Positions 45,601 to 53,142 of a stretch of DNA of 64,000 bases are shown here, piece after piece. Under the pieces are notes generated by a model, which was not told where the DNA came from, ran no database searches, and worked only from the letters and a program-made list of their open reading frames with translations. Both the position numbers and the translations under genes were made by a program. The stretch spans positions 1-64,000 of the forward strand of contig JWZX01003118.1 of the NCBI GenBank assembly GCA_001275005.1, written 5' to 3'. Position 1 is the first letter of the stretch; every line of letters begins with the position of its first letter. The stretch comes from Chrysochromulina tobinii (lineage: Eukaryota > Haptophyta > Prymnesiales > Chrysochromulinaceae).

Positions 45601-48046
45601 GCAATGAGGGACGCAATCAGCAAGATGCCCGCGGATTTCGCACCCCGGGCTCAAGTAGAGCTTCGACTGCCACGTCACCAAGATGGCGATGATGCAGACC
45701 AGGATCGGGCCGATGAACTTGAACGGCTTGAAGACGGGAAAGCCGTACGCCTAATTAGGGATGCAATCAGCATGCAATCAGCGCAACTTGGGCCCCTTCA
45801 TCCGGCCAAGCTTCGGGTTAGGTGGGGATGCGATCAGCATGCAATAGCATGAAATTAGCATGCAATCGGCGCACCTTGGGCCCCTTCATCCGGCCAAGCT
45901 TTTTGAAGAGAAAGAGGAGACAGAGCCAAACGACGGCCGTCCTGCGAGCCCATCAGAGGCCATCCGATGTCATCCATTGGCAATCAGGGGTAATCAGGAG
46001 CAATCAGTGGCAATCAGTGGCAATCAGAGGCAATCAGAGGCAATCAGAGGCCGTCCGATGTCATCCAGTGGCAATCATCGGAGGTCCGATGTCATCCAGT
46101 GGCAATCAGCGGAGGTGAATCGGGAAGAATCGGGGAAATTCGCACCATGAGGCCAACCCGTTGACCGTCGAGGCGAACTCGATGAGGGAGCCGACGATCA
46201 TGTGGAGGGTGCTTACATTGGTCACATCGCGGCTGAAGCCAAAAAAGGAGCGTAGCTGTCCGAGGCCAATTGTGATTGCGGCGGAGGCTGAGAAGGCGGA
46301 GATAACGGGAGGTGCGAGCAGCTCGAGGATGTATCCGAATTTGGTCACCCCGATGACGAAACTGAAGACGCCGCAGTAGAAGGCGAGCAGGCTCGAGATC
46401 TCGACCTGACAAGGGAGGCAATCAGAGTGTCAACAGAGGGTCATCAGAGGGTCATCAGAGGGTCATCAGAGGGTCATCAGAGGGTCATCAGCATCATCAG
46501 TCGTCATCACCTGCTTCGTGATCAGTGCGGACTGCGCCTCGAGCGAGTTCCACAACGTCTGATTCGCAAGACCGGCAAGGGACGAGTTGGTGGACGCTGC
46601 GACTGACATGCTATCCGCGAGCTTTTTGAGCATGTCGTAATTTGCCTGATGAGCAAGGGTCGAGGTCATCAGAGGGCATCAAGGAGATCATCAAGGGAGA
46701 TCATCGTGGAGGTCATCAGGGCGGTCATCTGGGAGGTCATCGCGGAGGTCATTACGGAGGTCATTACGGAGGTCATCAGAGGTCGTCAAGGAGGTCATCA
46801 AGCTATTGACTCGCCTGGTCCTCAGTCACTTGAGACGCGATCGTGTCGAACGTCAGGAGCGACACGATGGCCACGGCTCCAATCTGCAGCTGCCTCGAAG
46901 TACCTAATGAGGAAGGCGGAGGCCATCAAGAGGCCATCAAGGGGTCATCAGGTGACAGCGATGAGCGTACCAAATATGACGTACATGAAGAGAGGTGCAT
47001 AGTCTGAGTAGAGTCCGCGGATGGCGGGCAACCCAGCGATACCCGCGTACGAGAGGCCCTGTGGCACGATGAGGAGGCTCGCAATCAGAGGCAATCCGAT
47101 GCAAGTAGCGGCAATTTGTGGGCATCAGCAGACCTGCGGCACGATCAGGAAGCTCACCTGTAGCATACACAGACACAGCGCACAGTGAAAAGAGTGCGGG
47201 GGGAGTGCGGGGGGACTGTGTGAGCCTCGGCTGCTCACGGCAAAGCCAGCGCAGATGTCAGGGACGAGCTGCCTCTTCACATCGTACTTGACCAGCCATC
47301 GCAGACAGGGGAAGAAGGACACCTGATGAGGGATGCAATCAGCGGTTGATCAGGAGGCCAACGGGAGGCCATCAGGAGGCCATCAGAGGTCGTCAGAGGT
47401 CGTCAGAGGTCGTCAGTGGCCATCGGACCTGATGAGGGAGGCTATCAGAGAGGTCATCAGAGAAGTCATCAGGAGACCATCAGAGGGACCTCAGAGAGGT
47501 CATCAGAGGTCATCGGACCTGATGAGGGAGGTCATCAGAGGGTTCTCAGTGGTCATCAGTGGCCATCACCAGCACGCTCCAGAGCTTCTGCCGGGGAGTG
47601 TTGCCCTCGGGCTTGAGTTTCTCGAGCGTCCACCTTGCCATAAAAGGGATCCCAAGCGCGGGCTTGGCGACGGCGTCGGGGGCTGGGGTACCGCCGGAGG
47701 CGAGCAGCGACAGCTCATACTCGGCCATCTTCTTCTTCGTCGTCTTGTCTGGCAAATTCAGGTGGTCCATGACGGCCGAAGTCACCAGAGGTCACCAAGG
47801 AGGTCACCAAGGAGGTCACCAAGGAGCTCATCAAGGAGGTCATCAAGGAGGTCATCAAGCTAATGACTCACCTGGCAGGTGCAGGTGGTCCATGACACTC
47901 GCCGACCGCGGGTTGTACACTGCAGGATTGAACTGATTACGGACGCTCAAGGGGCTGGGAGTATCGCGATCGCGGATCTTGGGCTCGTCACCCGCAAGCG
48001 TGCCGGCCGGATCCTTTGCCAGGTCCATCTCGCGTGCCGACGTCAT
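42611..48046 (-). CDS. SulP/SLC26 anion transporter with STAS domain (22 exons)
   Basis: Exons in transcription order (plus-strand coordinates): 47872-48046, 47570-47748, 47239-47322, 47134-47157, 46971-47058, 46815-46903, 46511-46645, 46158-46405, 45875-45941, 45644-45750, 45468-45563, 45117-45218, 44899-45021, 44715-44819, 44361-44535, 44094-44216, 43907-44013, 43519-43669, 43337-43438, 43080-43135, 42873-42978, 42611-42718. They sum to 2,550 nt, 849 residues, with phases agreeing throughout. Recognisable parts are FFPCLRWLVKYDVKRQLVPD, IVPQGLSYAGIAGLPAIRGL, YVIFGTSRQLQIGAVAIVSL, NIFSAITGGYPISGSFSRTA (family signature), FFYLPQNCLSAVVLIALQNL, then STAS with IYIVKPEGTLFFGN and VVLDMCAVPFVDSTF. 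SulP proteins move sulfate, bicarbonate, molybdate or other anions; the substrate here is open. The start ATG (48046) follows an in-frame stop 21-24 codons upstream. Confidence 0.85.
42719..42872 (-). repeat. SulP intron 21 with an internal copy of the next exon's start
   Basis: A 154-bp intron. The 37 bp at 42695-42731, spanning the acceptor and the start of exon 22, recur identically at 42761-42797 inside the intron (period 66). The rest is TGATTGC/ATGCAAT-type sequence. Confidence 0.85.
43136..43336 (-). repeat. SulP intron 19: 63-bp tandem repeat carrying exon-end copies
   Basis: A 201-bp intron. A 63-bp unit repeats with its edge at 43205, 43268 and 43331. Each unit contains a copy of the exon 19 end (the sequence for ATELTEQ) directly followed by GTACC, so two extra donor copies lie inside the intron. 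Confidence 0.85.
43670..43906 (-). repeat. SulP intron 17: pure decamer array
   Basis: A 237-bp intron. Bases 43821-43900 are eight consecutive 10-bp units (plus strand GTGGTCATCA, sense TGATGACCAC), two with one change. The intron ends in TTCCTCATCAG, and the next exon repeats the donor start GTACG. Confidence 0.85.
44536..44714 (-). repeat. SulP intron 14 with a 28-bp copy of the exon-intron junction
   Basis: A 179-bp intron. The 28 bp at 44701-44728 (end of exon 14 plus donor) recur identically at 44634-44661, period 67, with the adjoining GGCAATCAGA decamers also duplicated. Confidence 0.85.
45219..45467 (-). repeat. SulP intron 11 with a 33-bp exon-end copy
   Basis: A 249-bp intron. 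The 33 bp at 45464-45496, spanning the exon 11 end and donor, recur identically at 45360-45392 (period 104). TGATTACC-type decamers lie between the copies. Confidence 0.8.
45751..45874 (-). repeat. SulP intron 9 with a 27-bp exon-end copy
   Basis: A 124-bp intron. The last 27 bp of exon 9 (45875-45901) recur identically at 45787-45813 (period 88). The copied junction has TT instead of GT, so its donor is dead. Confidence 0.85.
46646..46814 (-). other. SulP intron 6, inferred GC-AG intron
   Basis: The phase-0 join TEDQ-ANYDML requires the donor CAG|GCGAGT and the acceptor CATCAG|GCAAAT. No GT gives the same frame nearby. The interior is TGATGACCTC-type repeats. Confidence 0.65.
47323..47569 (-). 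repeat. SulP intron 2: three head-to-tail GT...AG units
   Basis: A 247-bp intron. On the sense strand it is three successive blocks, each starting GTGATGG or GTCCGATG and each ending CCTCATCAG (block ends also near 47517 and 47427). Every block is filled with TGATGACC-type units. Confidence 0.8.
47749..47871 (-). repeat. SulP intron 1 ending in a 25-bp near-copy of the upstream exon end
   Basis: A 123-bp intron. Bases 47749-47773 (intron 3' end) match 47872-47896 (exon 1 end) at 22 of 25 positions. The interior is TTGATGACCTCC and TTGGTGACCTCC units. Confidence 0.8.
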
Positions 48047-48667
48047 TGGATGTCGCAGCTCCTGCAGCACACGGGAGTCGACTCGCGGCGGTCAGCAACA
48101 CTGAGCCGTCGAGGTGTTTGGAGGCAGCGAGCTGCGCCGACGCGCGCTCGCTGCGCTCAAGAAGTCAGCTGCGTGGTCCGCGCCGGGCCCACGCGTGCTG
48201 CCCAACCTCAGGCCACGAAAGTCGGACGCTATCGGACGCTCGGCCTCGGGGCGCGCGCGCGTGGCAGCAGGGAGGCTTGCAGCGGATCGCGTTCGCGCGG
48301 CCTGGGACGGGAGACGGACTCCACGACGCAAGGGTGGAATCCGGACCAAAATCGCACGCGGGCGGTCTGGCTCGGCCCGGCACGGGCGGCTCGGCACCCG
48401 ACACGTTCCCAGGAGACGTCCATGATATCGCGTTCCTAAATAGGAATTAGAAGAAATGTCAGTTAAATTTTTTCTTGGTAGCGATCAACCCCAATGTGTT
48501 CGTGGGGGGGGTCAACGAACCGCCCATGGGGAGTTCTCGAGCCGCCCGGCGCGCGCGCGTCGCGTTCGTTAACGTCAAAATATCTAGTGTGTCCTCATCA
48601 TACACGTGCCGTCGCTGTCCCTTATGCTGCGCGTCGCGATTGCGAGCGAGGCAGAACCGCGCACGCT
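48047..48667. other. Intergenic, no gene seen
   Basis: SulP promoter side and desaturase 3' side, both on the minus strand. Frames here are GC-driven shadows. No decamer repeats occur outside the SulP introns on this side. Confidence 0.5.
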
Positions 48668-50017
48668 TCAGACTTGCTTGAAGAGCGGCGTCGAATTCGG
48701 GTTGCCGGGCACGGCAGGCAGCGACGACATCTTCTTGAGCTGGTCGATGTTTTGGACGAGAATCTCCCACTCGCCCGACGTTCGGAACTCGAGCTTGTGC
48801 TCGCGCGCCCACTCCTTGAGCAGCGGATGGAGCGCCTTGTACTTGTAGCGCGGCATCGTCGGGAACAGGTGGTGCTCCAGCTGCCATTGCATGCCGCCCC
48901 ACAGGATGTCGGAGAACCAGTTGCTGCACATGGCGTCGCGCGTCGAACGGAACTGCGCCTCGCAAAAGTCATATTTGCGCAGATTCTCGTTGATGAACAT
49001 CTCCTCGGACTGGTGCGTGACGGTCACGATGGTCGCGGTGAGCAGCCCCGAGAGCCACACACCTAGGAAGACTGCCTTCGCCGGCAGGAAGGCGCAGAAG
49101 GCCGCCCAGTGGACCGCGAGCCGCGCAGCCTCGTTCCACTTCTTCCATTTCATCACGTACTTGATCGAGTCGAAGCGCCAGTAGAGGAAGAGGACGGAGA
49201 ACGGGATGGGCCAGTAGAGGTGCTGGTACTTGCGCAGCCACGAGTCGACCTTCGGGTCGGGCTGCCATAGGTAGATGGCCGGCTCGAGAGCCACGTCCTC
49301 GTCGTACCCGATCTCGTTCGTGAGTGCGTGGTGCATGTTGTGCTTCATCGACCACCACGTGGTGGACATGCCGCCAATCAGCTCGCCAAACCCGCGCATC
49401 GCCATCGAGAAGGGCGAGCGGCCATGCACGTAGTCGTGCGACAGCCAGCCGGCGAGCGTGTTGCTCACCGCATAGCAGACCACCGTGGCTAGCGAGGCGA
49501 GCGGCCCCACCTGGAGAGAGAACACCTTGGCGGCCGCAAGGCAGGCGGCCCACGGTAGAAGCTTCTGCAGCTCGCCGCGCCAGTGCGGCCGGTACCAGCC
49601 CTCCGCCTCCAGCTTCCGCCGGAACTCGCGGAAGGCGTACGATGTCGCGACCGGCGGCGGCACGTTCGTGGGCGGCTCCTTGCTTTTTGGGAGCCGCTTG
49701 ATCATGCCCATCGCCTTGTCCGAGTGGAAGCCGTACATGACCTCGGTCGCGTCGAAATTCCTGTACGCGTCAATCCAGTGCGCGCCCGCCGGGTGCGCCG
49801 CACGCCAGTTGGTCAGATCATACCACTCGTCGTCGATGCGAACGTTGAGCCTCTCGCGCTTCCGCTGGAGCGGCGCGGCTGACTCAGTCTCGACGACTGG
49901 CAGTTGCAAGCTCGCCGGGTGTACGCGCAGCTGCGGATGCCGAACGCTGAGTGCACCACTGCGCAGCAGACCGGCTGAGCCGGCTGCGGCGGCGATGCAA
50001 AGCAGGGTGCGTAGCAT
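48668..50017 (-). CDS. Front-end fatty-acid desaturase with fused cytochrome b5-like domain
   Basis: A 449-residue single-exon protein from the ATG at 50017. It opens with a hydrophobic leader (MLRTLLCIAAAAGSAGLL), then a cytochrome b5-like domain with HPAG (in place of the usual HPGG) and a second heme His in YGFHSD. The desaturase part has the three His boxes: HDYVHG (about residue 185), HNMHH (about 220) and QWQLEHH (about 385), the Q-x-x-H-H marking front-end desaturases that insert a double bond between the carboxyl end and an existing one (delta-4, -5, -6 or -8 type). This enzyme class makes long-chain polyunsaturated fatty acids. Regiospecificity cannot be read from the sequence. The leader suggests ER or plastid import, which is uncommon for the microsomal members. 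Confidence 0.85.
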   Translation of the reverse strand: MLRTLLCIAAAAGSAGLLRSGALSVRHPQLRVHPASLQLPVVETESAAPLQRKRERLNVRIDDEWYDLTNWRAAHPAGAHWIDAYRNFDATEVMYGFHSDKAMGMIKRLPKSKEPPTNVPPPVATSYAFREFRRKLEAEGWYRPHWRGELQKLLPWAACLAAAKVFSLQVGPLASLATVVCYAVSNTLAGWLSHDYVHGRSPFSMAMRGFGELIGGMSTTWWSMKHNMHHALTNEIGYDEDVALEPAIYLWQPDPKVDSWLRKYQHLYWPIPFSVLFLYWRFDSIKYVMKWKKWNEAARLAVHWAAFCAFLPAKAVFLGVWLSGLLTATIVTVTHQSEEMFINENLRKYDFCEAQFRSTRDAMCSNWFSDILWGGMQWQLEHHLFPTMPRYKYKALHPLLKEWAREHKLEFRTSGEWEILVQNIDQLKKMSSLPAVPGNPNSTPLFKQV

Positions 50018-50628
50018 CGCTTAAAGCCTAGGCGATCGCCCTGACGCGTAAGAGATGTCGATCTGAAAACTCTGAAATTGCCGCGAATGCCGCGTCTGAC
50101 CTCAAAAGTTGTTCACGAAACGTAACGTCTATAGACACTAGGCCTTCACAGGCCCCGGAGATCACCCTTTGTAGGCCCTTTCATCTTGCCTTTCGTGACA
50201 GAGTCACAGAGAGCACATCACTAGATTTCGTGAGGGCGGCGGCCTCTCAGAGTGACCGTGCGACGACCGACGTGCGACCACGATCGCGTGTGGCATCGCT
50301 GTATTTGCTTTTCATATTTGTCTCTCGGTCTCTCTGTATACAGTTACAGAGCGAGCACGAATGGCCACGAAGGCGCCAGCGGCGCAGAGAGGGGGAGAGG
50401 GAGTCGAGAGAGGGGACGAGAGGGGTCACAGGGGAAGACTCCTTAACGAGACTCCTGCAAATGAGTACTCTGTGAGGGAGGGCTGGGACGACCCCGAGAG
50501 AGGCCGTGAGGCCGCGCGGAGCGCCGTCAGTTCGCCGGTTTTCCGCGGCGAGACGAGATTGCAGGCAGAACCGTATGACCTACTGTGGCATCTTCCGCCG
50601 CTTTCTCTCCACCGTCTCTCACAAAGTC
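50018..50628. other. Intergenic, no gene seen
   Basis: Space between two minus-strand genes. It contains a GA-rich stretch (50391-50460, GGGAGAGGGAGTCGAGAGAG). No supported coding or RNA feature. Confidence 0.5.
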
Positions 50629-51657
50629 TCACTCCGCCCGCACGAGCACAAAGGGCGCGCAGTTCCTCACGCCGCCGGTCGCCCGGAACGATCCGAGACC
50701 GACGAGCACCCCAGGCGCCACCTCGCGCAGCTCGTCGCGCATGCCGAGCACGCTTCCTAATTTGGGCACGCTTCCCCACCAAAAGTCTCCCTTGCCATCG
50801 CCCTGTGCTCCGTAGTCGAGGATGAGCGCGGGGCGGCCGTCGAGCCGGCTCGGCTCGATGCGCGCCGTGAAGCTGCGACGACGGAGCTCGGGCTCGGCCT
50901 CTAGGGCGCCGCTCTCGCCCGCCTGCTGCCGTCTCACCGAGTCGCTCGTAGCGACGGCCGTCGACTGCCCGCCACGCTGCTGTAGCTCTCCGGCCATAGA
51001 CTGGCGGAGTAACGGATCGGAGAGCGCCCTCTGCTCGCGCAGCTGCTGGTTGAGCACGCGTTCAAGCTCGCCCCCCGCGCTGCTCGTGATGCCGAAGCGA
51101 TTAGGGACGTTCCCTCCGAAGCGGTTGCAGCCGCCGGAGGTGAAGAAGACCTTCCCTCGCCACCGCCGGAAGGGCGCAAACAGGCGATGTGTGATGAAGG
51201 AGGAGGCCGGGGCGAGGACGCCGCGATGGAGCAGCATCCCATCGTAGACCTCAGCCTGAGCCTGACCTGGCAGCTCTGGCGCCGCGCCGTTGCGCCATGC
51301 GCGGACGACATCGGCCTTGGTGCGGAGGGTCATGACCTCCTCGAGGCATCGCGGGGAGGTGTCCGTTGGCGTGAAGGCGCTCGAGACAATATAGCCTCCG
51401 TCGCCCATATTGTCAATGGCACCCTCAAAGGTGAGCGGCACATCGTCCCGTTTCAGAATGGAGTCCAGGTTGGTCGGCTGCGATGGGCCATTTTGTGCTA
51501 TGTTCAGTGCGACCAATGCCACTGTCGAGGCAGGAAGGGCGAGGCGCAGTAGAGACATGCTGGGCGGCGATGTCCTGCATGAGGTGGAGCTCGTCATGGT
51601 CATGCGCATAGACGCGACCATCGTCACGCTACCTAGGAGGAGTCGGCTAGAGAGCAT
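50629..51657 (-). CDS. Hypothetical protein with N-terminal targeting/membrane segment
   Basis: A 342-residue frame from the ATG at 51657; a second good start at 51558 (MSLLRLALPASTVALVALNI) would place a signal or anchor directly at the N-terminus. Conserved-looking blocks include VPLTFEGAIDNMGDGGYIVS, EVYDGMLLHRGVLAPASSFI, HRLFAPFRRWRGKVF, then ARIEPSRLDGRPALILDYG and LGMRDELREVAPGVLVGLGS near the C-terminus. The strand-rich core ending in L.G.PALILDYG and PGVLLGLG resembles small lipocalin-like algal proteins, but I cannot name the family. It is divergent from the AP2 gene (245 bp between ATGs). Confidence 0.5.
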   Translation of the reverse strand: MLSSRLLLGSVTMVASMRMTMTSSTSCRTSPPSMSLLRLALPASTVALVALNIAQNGPSQPTNLDSILKRDDVPLTFEGAIDNMGDGGYIVSSAFTPTDTSPRCLEEVMTLRTKADVVRAWRNGAAPELPGQAQAEVYDGMLLHRGVLAPASSFITHRLFAPFRRWRGKVFFTSGGCNRFGGNVPNRFGITSSAGGELERVLNQQLREQRALSDPLLRQSMAGELQQRGGQSTAVATSDSVRRQQAGESGALEAEPELRRRSFTARIEPSRLDGRPALILDYGAQGDGKGDFWWGSVPKLGSVLGMRDELREVAPGVLVGLGSFRATGGVRNCAPFVLVRAE

Positions 51658-51902
51658 TTCACGAGATCTCCAGATTTTCGGCAAAAATTCGTGTTGAGAT
51701 GGAATACATTGTACATGTAGCGTGTAGAGGTGCCAGTCACCGCATCCGGTATTTGCCGTGTCCCTGAGCAGTCACGGGTCAGAGTCGGGGCGGCTTGTTT
51801 GACAAAACTTGACTGGATGGGCGATTCTCCTGGGGCACGGCAAAAAAGCTCCAAGCCCGGACGGTGCGCCCCGCACGCTCTCACACTGACTTTGGGTTCA
51901 CT

Positions 51903-53096
51903 ATGGACGAGAGTAGCGACGATGACGGCGATATACCTTTAGTGTTTCGGCGACGTTCTCATCAGTCGACCACTTCGGCCACGTTGCGAACGCCGCAGCC
52001 AGACGCACCGCCCGAGATCGAGTGCGCGTCCTCCTCTGGCGCGGTCGCGCCCACGCCGGCGAGTGCGCGCGCGCCCGCGCCGCCGTCTCCGCCCAGGCCC
52101 ATGCAGGTGGAGTCACCTGTACCGCCTGCGTCGCTTGTGCCGCTCGTGCCAGCCGTGCCGCTCGTGCCACCCGTGCCTGCCGTCTCGCTCGTGCCGCTCG
52201 TGCCGTTCGTGCCCGCCGTGCAATCTGTTCACGTCGCATGTGCCGTTGGAAGCTCGCTGCTGTCGGCCCCGCCATCTGCAGCTTCGGCCACAGCAAAAGC
52301 TTCTCTGTGTGCCCCAGCCGCCGCAACCCACGAGGCCTCAACACCTGCTCCAGCCGGCATTCCCCCAGCCGCAGCAGCGCATTGCCCTGCTGCCGCTGCA
52401 AACCTTGCGGCCGCGTCTTCAACCGCCATGGCCGCCGGAGCAAGTGAGGCCTCAGCCAGCACCCTCGCCGCGGCAGCGGCTGCGGCAGCCGCCAAGGCCG
52501 CCGGTGCGAATGAGGGCACAGCCAACGCCATCGCAGCGACAACTTACACTATCGCAGCGACCATATTCTCCAACGGGACCAGTGCTGGCACCAATCCTGG
52601 TACCAGTGCTGCCCCTGCTTCCTCTGCTGCCGCGAGCGTGAGTGGCTCAATCCCAGCCCAGGCCGGTGCGGCGTGCACTCAAGTGACGCCGGATGCAGAA
52701 ATGAGGGCAAGAGCTGCACCGGCTGCCGAGCAAAGTCTGCAGCTTGCGAATCTCGGTTGCAGTCTACGTTGGCAACATCAGCCGATCAGCCATGCACACG
52801 AGGTCGCCACCGCCTATACGGCAACAACCCCTCCTGCAACCGCGGTAAAGCCACCAGCTTCTCAATTGCCGATCCAATTGCCGATCCAATTGCCGATCCC
52901 GTCAAACGTGGTGGCGGCGGCGGTGCAGAGCCACTGCAGTTCACTGCAGTGGGCCTGCAGTGGGCGTGCTGCAGGGTGCAGCACTGCACCAGGGTGCAGC
53001 ACTGCAGTGGCTCAGCATGCAGTGGCTCAGCATGCAGTGGCTCAGCATGCAGTGGCTCAGCAGCATCAGCATCAGCAGCAGCAGCAGCAGCAGCAG

Positions 53097-53142
<46 letters not shown>

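Noticed and set aside
42611-48046. Intron repeats as remnants of a DNA transposon with terminal inverted repeats
   Set aside because: I found no constant terminal inverted repeat, and the duplicated flanks range from 9 to 37 bp, unlike a fixed target-site duplication. Left open as one model in the findings.
53061-53140. CAG/CAT run as a non-coding microsatellite
   Set aside because: It keeps the long reading frame open and encodes Gln/His runs typical of nuclear regulators.
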